From: Asterionellopsis glacialis
Lineage: Eukaryota > Bacillariophyta > Plagiogrammaphyceae > Rhaphoneidales > Asterionellopsidaceae
DNA: 43,872 bases
Assembly (NCBI GenBank): GCA_014885115.2
Contig: WKLE02002997.1
Coordinates: forward strand, 1 to 43,872
Direction of reading: 5' to 3'
Each line of letters begins with the position of its first letter. Position 1 is the first letter of the stretch. A program made the position numbers and the translations under genes. Below, piece after piece: positions 21,403-31,047 of this stretch. A model generated the notes under the pieces. It saw nothing but the letters and a program-made list of their open reading frames with translations, had not been told where the DNA came from and ran no database searches.

Positions 21403-21698
21403 AGTACCGATACAGGTACTTACCTGGTACCTTTCAACTATTAGTACCTGGTACCCGATACGATACTTACCTTTGCGTAGGACCGTACGACTGATAGTAG
21501 CTGAAAACATCATAGTCCCAAGTAACGCCAATCAAATTGAATCTTTCGCCGGCGTAAAAAGACACACAGACCACAGGAGATGAGAGACATCGCAGAACAC
21601 AGAACCGTCCAAACCAGAACCCCTCGCTCGCCCGGCATCGTGATGGAAGTATCTGTTATTTTTATGGATCATATTATGGAGTACGAGTACCTGGTAGG
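21403..21698. promoter_or_regulatory. GGTACC-type motifs upstream of the 21922 gene
   Basis: A dense patch at 21403-21489 (CAGGTACTTACCTGGTACC, TAGTACCTGGTACCCG, GTAGGACCGTAC) and a single GAGTACCTGGTAG near 21685. They lie 230-520 bases upstream of the start at 21922. The flanking 21015-21402 and 21699-21921 show nothing else. Confidence 0.6.
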
Positions 21699-21921
21699 AT
21701 TCACAGACAAGATATTCATAGTCCTGCCCGCAGTAAACACATCAAGCAGACGTCGTAAAACTAATAATATCATTCTATTTTTAGATGTTCCAATCAAGTG
21801 CGAGTTATACTTCTAAGTGTCACAGTTCCACATCCTCCTCATCATACATAACGATAACGCCGCGCTCTAGCGTGGTAAAGTTGAGAGACAAAGTAGTAGA
21901 ATAAAACGTCTTGAACAAAAA

Positions 21922-23250
21922 ATGTTATCACCATTATTTGTGCAAAGACCAATGATCATTTGTCGACTTTCAATCTTCATCTTACTAAATGTTATACAGA
22001 AATCCTTTTGTTTCGTCAATCCACTCTTGATGATACCTGCTTCTCGACTACAAAAGTCACAAAACATTGCAAAGATCACAAAAAAGACACCACCATCACT
22101 ACTAGGAAGAAACACAATCCTTCAAGCCATCATATACGAACCTGATGGAACATCGAAAATTGATGAGAACGATTCCTATAGTAGGCATTACGATGATCCA
22201 AACAAGTACACGTACTCCTCCAACAACAATAATATGTTGTTTGATGGTCAAAATCATCACGATGTTAATGCCGACGAAGGTATTTTTGATGACAGCAACA
22301 ACAGTATCAAGGGCTCTCACGGTGGAGAACATACTCCATCATCGTTATCATCATCATCATTGGTAGATGCAGTAAATAATTATTCTCGAAATCATAAAGA
22401 TGTTCTTGCTAGACTAGCAGTAGCATTTTCACCAACATCTCAAAAAGTTAAACTACAACAAATTGATGATATTCATATACTGGATATAGATGATCATCAT
22501 ATTGATATTGAAGCAGTTGTTTGTGAAGAAGATAGTTGTATTACATTAATGGTACCTGTTGAATTTCCTCATCCGTGTCATAACAATGATGGCACCACAC
22601 CATCAACAGAAGCAGAACATTGTATTGTTGATAATTTAGATGAATTAGATGATCAAGCTATGGATGAATTGCAGCTAACGCAACAGGAAGAAAAGGATTG
22701 GATGACCACTCAAGAAAATGAATTATTAAAATCATGGGAAGATTTGGAATCCTTTATTGAAAGCAACAAAAATAGTCGAACTTTCCCTTCTTGGTGGGTG
22801 CCATGTTTGACATTAGAACAAGATTGTCAAAGTATCAAACAGTTACTAAATGATCAGCATGGTGATTATGATACAGAATTGAAAGCTCTGGCTACATATG
22901 CATTACAGACTATTCGTGGTAATCATGATGCTTTGGTTCAACATGCTGCTGTTGTAGATATTTGTCCTGCAGGGATTTATATTCGAGCAAAAGTTCTGAC
23001 ATCATCGACAACAAATAGTGATAATGACAATAATGACCGTGGATTAAATCCCCCCTACTTTGGTAGTGGCAATGAGGGGGTGGGCGGCGTTCGAAAGAAA
23101 AGCAGCAGGGAGGAACAACAGTCCGGTAACAAAATTGTTGAAGTACCAATTCCATTCCGAATGGGAGTTGCTCATGATTCATCAAATCTTCAAGCTGCAA
23201 TTTTAGATATCATATCATCTGCTATGGAATACACAGGAATGTATATTTAA
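21922..23250 (+). CDS. Uncharacterised protein with signal/plastid-type leader
   Basis: A 442-residue ORF I do not recognise. The N-terminus has a hydrophobic signal-like stretch (residues 10-30) ending KSFCFVNPLL; Phe there is compatible with diatom plastid import (about residues 28-33), but it is not a clean ASAF motif. Residues 75-150 are Asn/Ser/Asp-rich. Two better-ordered parts follow. One is at about 155-220, with alternating beta-like pattern (IDIEAVVCEEDSCITLMVPV). The other is a helical region at about 255-340 with WWVPCLTLEQDC and a long helix ending TIRGNHDALVQHAA. The C-terminal 100 residues include a gap-like Asn/Gly-rich loop, then VEVPIPFRMGVAH. The ORF is uninterrupted, its ATG follows an A-run, and GGTACC-type motifs lie upstream, so it looks real. 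No function is proposed. Confidence 0.7.
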   Translation: MLSPLFVQRPMIICRLSIFILLNVIQKSFCFVNPLLMIPASRLQKSQNIAKITKKTPPSLLGRNTILQAIIYEPDGTSKIDENDSYSRHYDDPNKYTYSSNNNNMLFDGQNHHDVNADEGIFDDSNNSIKGSHGGEHTPSSLSSSSLVDAVNNYSRNHKDVLARLAVAFSPTSQKVKLQQIDDIHILDIDDHHIDIEAVVCEEDSCITLMVPVEFPHPCHNNDGTTPSTEAEHCIVDNLDELDDQAMDELQLTQQEEKDWMTTQENELLKSWEDLESFIESNKNSRTFPSWWVPCLTLEQDCQSIKQLLNDQHGDYDTELKALATYALQTIRGNHDALVQHAAVVDICPAGIYIRAKVLTSSTTNSDNDNNDRGLNPPYFGSGNEGVGGVRKKSSREEQQSGNKIVEVPIPFRMGVAHDSSNLQAAILDIISSAMEYTGMYI

Positions 23251-24336
23251 AATAATTATTGTCTTGAAGGAAAGATAAAGTGCTTCCCTCTTTTGCAATA
23301 TCTTGAACGTCCATGTTTTAGTTTGATGTTTTTTAGTTGAACAATCCACTGTGCATTGGTTTGACAAAGAAGAAGTTTCCTTCCTTTCTTCTCTCTCTAG
23401 ATGACAAGAAGACTAGGGTCTGGAGAGTTGAAAGAGATAATATCATGTTCCTCTCTACTCTAGAGGACTCGGAGCCGTGGTATGTATACTCAAAGCTAAG
23501 ATAAAAAGGAACTTGGTTCTTTCCAAGGGTGCTACCAAGGCAAAAAGTTTAAAAATTATATCTAGAAAAAGTGTGAAGAATCGGAACAGGGTTCGGAAAA
23601 AACGTATATAATAAGGAGTGAGTTGAATGTACTGACAGTAAAGAGTCACTGAAAAAGCTATCCAGACAATAAATACCGCTTCTCTTCCCAAAATTCTTCT
23701 CATTGTTTTTATGTAGTATTTATTTTTTGTATTTTAGATTTAAGGATGGGATAACGGAATGTATCAACCAAATAAATAGTTCTGACTGAATTTGTTTGTT
23801 TCCTAATAATGGGTATATATTAAGTCATGTAGACGAAGGATAACATCATAGTCTATTATAATATAGCAGTACTTTGCACTATGATCTACATCCAAAACGA
23901 AGACAGTACCTTTGTACAAGTATGGAATATAAAAAATTAAATAGGAACCGATCAGCATAATTAATCTGATGTTCCACTTGCAGGAATCCAAAGAAAGTTC
24001 GCCGCAGAATACTTTTTCAAACAGCAAATAAATTTATTCAAATTCGTATAATTTTTATCTACAGAAAAAAGAAATAGCTCCAATTCAAACAACGTTGTTG
24101 GTCTCATCTGGTCATCCAAAAAACAGTTAGGACTTTAGAGGACCTACTTGGAACACCCCTTCACTTTTGAATACCAAGGTAGTTACCATCACACAGTAGT
24201 ATTCACAACGCCCTGTGATTTGAAAATAAGGAAACTTCCGTTGTGATTATAATATGTAGCTTTTCTTTTTCTGTGCATTCTTCTCATCAAATGAGCCACA
24301 ACAGCAATCAAGATAACGCTGAACCAGTTAAGTACC
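23251..24336. other. Intergenic region, no gene supported
   Basis: Contains a CTACTCTAGAGGACTC palindrome at about 23456 and AGAGGACCTACTTGG at about 24135 (200 bases before the WD40 start). These belong to the second motif family of the window. A full GGTACC cluster is absent. Confidence 0.5.
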
Positions 24337-24410
24337 ATGATACCAAAGATTACGCGTCAGCACCAACACTATACAGATTCACCACACGATGTAGAGCCGA
24401 GTCAAGTTGA
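24291..24410 (+). other. Overlapping upstream ORF (39 codons) before the WD40 gene
   Basis: An ATG at 24291 opens a 39-codon frame that ends at TGA 24408-24410, past the WD40 start codon at 24337 and in another frame. If the transcript starts upstream of 24291, this would lower translation of the WD40 ORF. It could also be outside the transcript. Confidence 0.35.
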
Positions 24411-25683
24411 AGTGGCGAAAGATAGACTTTTAGAAGCTACAAGAAGCAAAGAAGCTATAGAAGTGTCACTTCAAGATCAAAACCTACTGTTACTTCAAGC
24501 TCAAAGTGTTTGTCAACATTTGCAAACAGCTCTTGAAAAAGCGAAAGAACAGTGTGTCGCTGCTCAACGATCAAAGGCAAGAGTAGAAGTTGAATTTCAA
24601 CATGCACTTGAACTAGAAGAGCAAGCAAGACAACAGTATGAAAAAATTGAAATAGCAAAAGAAATCACCAGTATTACTAATAATGTGCGTCATGTACAAA
24701 CATTAAAAAACTCGATAACAACAAGAACAACAACAAAAGGTGACGAAGAAGATGTTTTATCCTCTATCATCTGGTTTGATGAAAATAGTCTCTTATCAGC
24801 ATCTTTATTGGAACATACCATCAAACTCTGGGACTTAGATACAAGTGAGTGTATCAGTATCTTTGAAGGACACACTGGACCTGTGACATCCATAGCTGTA
24901 ATTGACAGTGATAGATTCATTTCTGGGTCGTCTGACAACACGATGAAGCTATGGAGTGTCAAAGGAATTGCGTGCATCCAAACATTTCGTGGTCATGAAG
25001 GGTGCGTTTGGTCATTAGCACCAGTGGATGTCAATAGATTCATTACAGCTTCTCTTGACAATACCTTGAAATTATGGAATGGTATCACAGGGGAATATAT
25101 CCGCACCTTCGAAGCTCATACCAAGAGTGTAATGTCGGTTGCCATCATCAGTCAAGGTAGAATGGTATCATCATCTGGTGATCATACAATCAGAGTATGG
25201 AAATTTTTCACTGGCGAATGCATTGGAGGGTGTAATGGACACCAAGGGCACGTGTATACTGTAGCGAAAGTGAACGATGATGTTTTCGTATCAGGTTCTC
25301 AAGATACAACTATGAAGCTGTGGAACATTGATAGTCGTCAGTGTATCCGCACATTGGAGGGACACGCTGACTCAGTAACTATGGTGGCCAAGATGGGTAA
25401 ACATTTACTTCTCTCTGGATCTACCGACCGAACAATCAAGATGTGGACCATATGGTCAGGAATTTGCATTCGGACATTTGAAGCTCACACGAAACAAGTA
25501 TTTTCAATTGCTGTTGGCCACGATGGTAATAAATTTGTGCATTCTTCTGGTGATGGCACAATGAAGGTATGGGATGTAGAGAACAATCATCATCGAGTGG
25601 AAGAAGAAACATATGGAGGTCAAAACGAAAATCAAGAAAATGATTCCCCCAGCAGCTACAACACCAAAGATAGATATTGTTGA
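24337..25683 (+). CDS. Coiled-coil plus seven-bladed WD40 repeat protein
   Basis: A 448-residue single-exon protein. Residues about 18-112 form a long charged helix with heptad-like spacing (coiled coil). From about 145 to 425 there are seven WD40 repeats, recognisable by repeated GH...V..(I/V)A and (S/A)SxDxT(I/M)KLW units, such as GSSDNTMKLW, ASLDNTLKLW, GSQDTTMKLW and GSTDRTIKMW. Seven repeats make one complete beta-propeller. The repeat style (short strands, F-E-G/A-H starts) is close to F-box/TRAF-type WD40 proteins, but no F-box or RING is seen; the coiled coil probably mediates oligomerisation. The role is a protein-interaction scaffold by inference. The C-terminus is a polar tail. The start at 24337 is the first ATG in the frame. 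Confidence 0.85.
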   Translation: MIPKITRQHQHYTDSPHDVEPSQVEVAKDRLLEATRSKEAIEVSLQDQNLLLLQAQSVCQHLQTALEKAKEQCVAAQRSKARVEVEFQHALELEEQARQQYEKIEIAKEITSITNNVRHVQTLKNSITTRTTTKGDEEDVLSSIIWFDENSLLSASLLEHTIKLWDLDTSECISIFEGHTGPVTSIAVIDSDRFISGSSDNTMKLWSVKGIACIQTFRGHEGCVWSLAPVDVNRFITASLDNTLKLWNGITGEYIRTFEAHTKSVMSVAIISQGRMVSSSGDHTIRVWKFFTGECIGGCNGHQGHVYTVAKVNDDVFVSGSQDTTMKLWNIDSRQCIRTLEGHADSVTMVAKMGKHLLLSGSTDRTIKMWTIWSGICIRTFEAHTKQVFSIAVGHDGNKFVHSSGDGTMKVWDVENNHHRVEEETYGGQNENQENDSPSSYNTKDRYC

Positions 25684-25892
25684 CACTGAAACTATTTCTA
25701 TTTAAGAATATTGAAAGTTTAGTGACTTTTTGCATGACAATACTATGTTATAAAATATGAATAAATGCTTCTTGACCAAAACAAAACAATTAGTGTCCAT
25801 GAATAATGCATTCCATTTATGATTTAGATACTTAGCGAAGGTGTTTAATTTTCTGTCGTCAAAATTTATTGATTTGGTGCATTTGTTAAGGT

Positions 25893-27279
25893 TTACAAGC
25901 ATGCACGTGCATTGGCAGATGTAATCATGCAATTCAGGAAATTTATCCAAGTTGAATCACGCTTGAACAAAACATCAATCGCTATCTGACAAAAGGAATG
26001 ATCTTGCTCAATCTTTCGGAACTGACCTCGAAGAGACTCCATACCATCACTTGATTTATAAAATGCAGGTAGCAACAATCGTTTAGCATTCTCTGATATT
26101 GAAAGGATCTCCAACTGTTCATCGCGTAATGGGCAAGCAAGTGGAATTGTCATGTTCTGATTTTGACTCCAGTTGGACACAATGGTGTCCCCTTCTTTCT
26201 ACACCTGGATGCGGGATCCACTTTTCCAATCTTCAATTTTTTTCTCAAACACAAATTCAGCCTCACTTCTGCTGATGGTCTGATTGATACTCCCTGCAAA
26301 GTAAGCACTCTGCGCCATTAACTTAATATCAACGGAATNNNNNNNNNNNNNNNNNNNNNNNNNNNNNTGTATTGCCGGGTCAACATTCGATTTTCTTAGT
26401 TTCAAACGTGTTGGCATGAATGCGCCATGGTGTCTGCCATTGCACACACACAAAATCTGTGACCACATTATTAGAGGACAACGGGTAATGCATATTAACG
26501 ATTTGTATCTGCCAGTTTTTTGGAGAGACGCGTTGGAATGTCTCATAAAGAGAAGTGAAATTCATTGGTACAATGTTAGGATTCTGCCGAGTTGGTTTTG
26601 GATGGGAGATTTTGTAGTAAAACTCCCGAAATGTCTGAACTTGAATCCCACACTGCCTCTAGTGCCAGTGCTATTTCTACAGGACCACATATTCCATTGC
26701 CTTTTTGAATACCACTGAGGAATACTTATAAAATGGTATCAAGCTCAGTAGCCATTGAAAATATCTTCGGCACATCATTACAAAGTGTACATTGTATTGA
26801 TTGGTTGGGATCATTTTCTGCAAGGCGGTGTAGAAGTTCTTGTCACCCATTCCCACTGCTGTTAATAGCTGCTCCGCGGATGTGATGACACTGTGATTTA
26901 GTGAAGCGTGACGCTGATGGAAAGAGCGATTGAATTGAATTATGCTTTTGTTGTAGCCTTTTGCTCCAGGTTGAAACCACTCCTTTTCTCCTTTCCACAG
27001 CAAAGGACTAATGAAGTCCTTATTCAATTAGAATACATCACTCACCTCCCTGTTGACCTTGCCCAAAAAGTAGAAGTTGTCCTTTGTCAGAATGTCATTC
27101 CCCTCCAGACTTGCAAGCATATTTTGCATGCTTGTAGTTCCGGTTTTATGAGGACCAATGTGTATTACAAACATGTTCTTCTTGGCACCAGACTACAAAA
27201 TTTCAGGGTTCACCATGAAATTATGGTATTTGTTTTTCTTTTCATCCATGGCACCATGCAAATGCATGACAGAAATCAT
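25893..27279 (-). pseudogene. Dead sulfotransferase gene with seven in-frame stops
   Basis: Read on the minus strand from an ATG at about 27279, the frame encodes HIGPHKTGTTS, the PAPS 5'-phosphosulfate loop of cytosolic/lumenal sulfotransferases. About 100 residues later comes VMMCRRYFQWLLSL, the 3'-phosphate-binding region. The same frame stays open except for TAG at 27193-27195, TAA at 27028-27030, TAG at 26677-26679, 26671-26673 and 26659-26661, and a TGA near 26380. After the N gap (26339-26367) the reading continues in another frame, which may simply reflect the unknown gap length, with TAG at 26199-26201 and the end near 25893. Apart from the gap no frameshift is needed. All seven stops could come from CAG, CAA or CGA by one C-to-T change. 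It belongs to a different subfamily from the gene at 19316. Confidence 0.75.
26339..26367. other. Assembly gap (29 N)
   Basis: A run of 29 ambiguous bases inside the sulfotransferase pseudogene. The reading frame differs on the two sides, so the true length may not be 29. Confidence 0.99.
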
Positions 27280-27390
27280 GTCCTTAAACAAAAAGAATCA
27301 ATCAAGTTTGGTAAGAAATGGTGGATAGAAAGAAATTACGAAAGTTTTACATTACATTTCTGTACATTTAATGCAAATTATTGACGTTAC

Positions 27391-27427
27391 ATATATATAT
27401 ATATATAGAGAGAGAGAGACGAGAGAG
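27391..27427. repeat. (AT)n(AG)n microsatellite
   Basis: About eight AT units followed by AG units, interrupted once by C, between the sulfotransferase pseudogene and the 3' end of the next gene. Confidence 0.9.
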
Positions 27428-27491
27428 CAAACCCCACCCAAAACCCAACACTTGTTGCTTTGTTTTATTACATTATTATTTACTGTATTTT

Positions 27492-28499
27492 CTACCGTAT
27501 GAATGGTAGTAATGTAGTTATGATGAGACCCCAAAGTACAAGTGCACCAGAAAAAATACCAATAGAACTTAGGACTGTACGTTTCGGTGACCATAACCAT
27601 CTTCGATTCATGTGTTCTATAAATTTGGTAAAGGGTGGTATTAATAGGGATGCACACAATGTTTTTATCACACGTACTTTCCAAAATGTGATCCATAGAT
27701 TTTGTTGACGTTGCCAAATCATGAATCGAATCATAAAACCAATCATGGATGTTTTAGTCATGGATGATACACGCAACATGGTATATCCAGATAATAAAAC
27801 GTCTGTCAAGGCATATGCAATAATATACGCTGGTGCTATCTTTTTGAGAAACGACATGAATCGTATGCATAATGTTCGTAATTTTTGTTGTAGTTGTGTA
27901 GCACTACCGTTGTTTTGATTTGTACTACTAATGCCATTTTTGTTTTTGTTATTATTTGAATTAAATCCACCTGTCCATAAGGATGGCATAACCATCCAAT
28001 CATCTGTTGGGGCCTTGATTTGTCTAAATCTTGGTCCCCACATTGAATAATTCATTTTAGACTCTTTTTCTTGCTCTTGACGTTTAATTTTATCGTATTG
28101 TTCTTTTGTTAAACCGGATGGGACATATGATGAACCATTACTCCCATTTGGACCATTTAAATTAAATGAAGTAGCGTATGTGTATGACGGCGGTTGTGAT
28201 TTGCGGTTCTTCTTTTGTTTATTCAAGGAATCGTCGTTATCGTTTTGTTGTTGCTGTTGTTTTGCGTTCAATTTTGTGTTTTGGGACGACAACGTAATCA
28301 TGCCTCCTTTACGGATCTCGTTGCGGGAAAGACAAAGTCTAGACTCACTTGTATACAATCCATTTTTTCTAATGATGTTATAATTATTTGTTCTTTTTGT
28401 AAACGAAGAAGAGAGTGACAATGGTAGAGAGAAACCTTGACAACACAGAACTTCGAACAAAAAAATCGTCAGAATTGAAATGCATATTCCGTTACTCAT
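27492..28499 (-). CDS. Uncharacterised membrane protein with signal peptide, possibly plastid-targeted
   Basis: A 335-residue protein from the ATG at 28499. The frame is open to an earlier ATG at 28754, but the later start gives a clean signal peptide (MSNGICISILTIFLFEVLC) followed by CQGFSLP, where Phe fits diatom plastid import. A polar, Gln/Asn/Gly-rich linker (about 60-200) contains a short conserved-looking block, SMWGPRFRQ. The C-terminal 110 residues hold three or four hydrophobic helices (around IAPAYIIAYALTDVLL, MIGFMIRFMIW, TLCASLLIPPFTKFI and VLSSIGIFSGALVLWGLI), consistent with an integral membrane protein. I do not recognise the family. GGTACC-type motifs lie 520-840 bases upstream. 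No introns are needed. Confidence 0.72.
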   Translation of the reverse strand: MSNGICISILTIFLFEVLCCQGFSLPLSLSSSFTKRTNNYNIIRKNGLYTSESRLCLSRNEIRKGGMITLSSQNTKLNAKQQQQQNDNDDSLNKQKKNRKSQPPSYTYATSFNLNGPNGSNGSSYVPSGLTKEQYDKIKRQEQEKESKMNYSMWGPRFRQIKAPTDDWMVMPSLWTGGFNSNNNKNKNGISSTNQNNGSATQLQQKLRTLCIRFMSFLKKIAPAYIIAYALTDVLLSGYTMLRVSSMTKTSMIGFMIRFMIWQRQQNLWITFWKVRVIKTLCASLLIPPFTKFIEHMNRRWLWSPKRTVLSSIGIFSGALVLWGLIITTLLPFIR

Positions 28500-29014
28500 G
28501 TTTTTTTGGTGCATGCATGTAGTATGAATTATAATGTGGAAGTAATTCTGATAGAGATTCCTTGGCTTTTGCGTATTGCTGCTGCAGTAGCATGTAGAAG
28601 GGTCGCCTCTCTCTATCAATCTATATTCAGTTCCGATGGTAATAAAGAAATGAGATGGAATTCTTTTCGTTGTATCATGCAGTGTCGTGTCGTGTCTGCC
28701 TGTGCAACCCTCTTTTTCCGCTTGTTTCTGTTTCTTCTTGAATTTGTGAGACATCCGAAAGATCGTAAGGTTTGCGACGTGTCAGCACCAATCAAAGACA
28801 GAGAGAACAAAAAGAAGAAGAACAAACAGATGCTGTGTCTGTACGAGTATTCGACTGAATCGGAGATATCAGTTTAGTAAGCTCTAACCCTTTCCTACGT
28901 AAAAAAGATTCAACAGGCTTGGTTTCCACCACCATTAATTAGGATTGTTGGAATTATCATGATTACATCATACATTGTATTTTCTATCACCTATTTTTTA
29001 GTGCACTCTCTAGT

Positions 29015-29340
29015 ATTTACCTGGTACTCCAAAGCCCTGGAGTATCGGTACCGGCATTACCTGATACGATCCGCCTAGACTACCATTACTTGCAAAGACG
29101 TAATTCATTTACTATTCTTCTGGATCCATGTTCAAATTTTCAAATAATACAGTCCAGTGTATCAATATTTCACTAATAATTGTAACCTGACTGGATGTGG
29201 GACTTCTACTGTAATTAATAGACCTCTTTCTGTGGTACCATTAGAAGGAGTAGAAAATCAACAAGATACAGACAGACAATATGGGATTCCCATTTCATCA
29301 CATACTGTACCTAGTATGACACCTACCGGTACCCGTAGGG
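29015..29340. promoter_or_regulatory. GGTACC-type motifs between two divergent genes
   Basis: Motifs at 29015-29072 (TTACCTGGTACTCC, ATCGGTACCGGC, TTACCTGATACG), at about 29232 (GTGGTACC) and at 29306-29340 (GTACCTAGTA, ACCGGTACCCG). They sit between the minus-strand start at 28499 and the dead plus-strand gene at 29583. The remaining 28500-29014 shows nothing recognisable. Confidence 0.5.
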
Positions 29341-29582
29341 TCATACTTGGACAAGAATGAGAGGACCAAAAAAAAATGTTGCAAAGATCCCCATAAAAAG
29401 TACAACAAGATACATTTCTCTCCTGGTGGCAAGAAGTTTCCTACTTCAATCAACTGTGTTCTAATGAAGCAATCAAGAGAGCTGAGATTAGAGAATGAAA
29501 ACTCCAGCAGCAGGAAAGAGTGGAGTACAGTAACAAAGACCCACTACCACCAAGTACAATACAACACCACATACAAGTCATC

Positions 29583-31047
29583 ATGAAGATCTTCATTCAG
29601 TAGTTGCTTGCCTCATTGATTCTGTTGGCAACAACAGTACAAGCAGAACCCAAACCCATCTTTGAATGGAGTAAAAAGCTTGAGTTGACAAGAAACTATA
29701 CTTTGAGACAAGGCAATGGCTTTGTCCAATATGCTGATCTCTTGTATATTACCATGCATGATGAATGTGCTTTGGTCATTCTTAATGCTGCTGACAGAGA
29801 GTTTGTATCATCCTATGAGCACAAAACCTCACAAACAACCTGCAATAGTGCTCCCATTTGGTTCCAAGGGCTGTATTTAGAGGATCTAGTTCCCTTTGTT
29901 GCCTATGCCATGCAAGATGGATACCTTACTACTGGAGTAAATACCAATGGTAGTAAAGCTATTTCAACCAAGGTCACTGACAGTCCTGTTGTTAGTAGTA
30001 TTTCAGAAAGCCTAATCCCATCAACAAAAGGACTTGAACATTACATTATCACTGTTGAGGGGTACTAGAAAAATTGGCCTTTGTAGCTTCAACTGGTGCA
30101 ATTGAGACTACGCAAGCTGTTTGAGTTTGATCAAGAAGTTGGTCCTCTTTCAGCATACATTAAAAAAGCCACTCTTGAAGACCAGTTTATCCAAGGTGGA
30201 CTCAGTAACTTCTTTCAGATTAAATGCTTTGGTAATTCTAATTGTTGTGGGTTGTAACAACAAATAATGAAGTCTATCACTGGAACTATTATGATGAACC
30301 TCAGGGTGGTAATCACAATCACAAGTTTACTGTTGATCCATGTAAGTTCTATTTTCTGCATCATCATAATCAAGGATGTACCTGCTTATGTTGTTATTTT
30401 GTTCCCTGTACTTAGTACTCATCAAAACACTTTACCAGTTATGGATGGTCCTATGACATTTGTAAACTTCATTGGAAAACTAAATGATAAACAGCTTAAA
30501 AGTGTGTGCTTCTTGGCAGGCTTCAATTACAAGTTTTTGGACAATTCCAGTCAAAGAATCTGGTCAGCTTTGCACCAGGTTGGTAGCAGGTGCTTGATCA
30601 ATATCCCTCCCTTGTTTTCTTCTTTCTATCAAACCCTGATTGTGGATTGTCAAGCAGGTGCTGAAGAGCAAGTCATGGCACTTAACAGCAAAAGTGGTGA
30701 CATTATTTTGGTCTGTGGGATGTTCTGATTATGAAGCCTTGGGAGTGGACTGTGGACCACCTACATTTGCAACACCATTTTTACGATCTGATAAAAGGTT
30801 TTACTTTAACCCTGTGGGCAGCTGGATCATCAAGTTGACTATTGCTGGCTACACCACAGATGCTCTAACCAGATTGCTAACTATAAGTCCCACTGCTTTT
30901 CCTACAGCAAATCCCAGTGCTTCAGCCAGTTTCAGTGTATGTACATTGGTGAGTCCCAGCAAGGCACCTTGTTTGGCTCGTTCTGTGGCAGGTGAAAGGA
31001 TTTCTGTGACTGCTGCTTCACTTTTAGTTCTTGCAATGCTCCTCTAG
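29583..31047 (+). pseudogene. Dead gene for a secreted PQQ-like beta-propeller protein with GPI-like tail (copy 2)
   Basis: Begins ATG-AAG-ATC-TTC-ATT-CAG, then a TAG stop at 29601-29603, and continues in frame as LLASLILLATTVQA, so a signal peptide is broken at codon 7. The frame then encodes propeller-like sequence to 30068. After that, coding blocks appear in different frames (for example WVVTTNNEVYHW near 30250), with at least two frameshifts. A possible 74-base GT-AG intron lies at 30342-30415 (donor GTAAGT). An extra T near 30715 separates SGDII from WSVGCSDYEALG; without it the block matches copy 1. The 3' end encodes SWIIKLTIAGYT, a Ser/Thr/Pro/Ala-rich linker and a hydrophobic end, ASLLVLAMLL, like a GPI signal. 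Beta-propeller assignment rests on ALxxxxGDxIWS-type strands. The gene lies in a CpG desert. Confidence 0.7.

Noticed and set aside
25893..27279. Alternative genetic code with TAG read as Gln
   Set aside because: Clear genes in the window end in TAG at the expected family length (CRAL-TRIO, sulfotransferase, HMG box), so TAG is a normal stop here. The stops in the pseudogene are better explained by decay.
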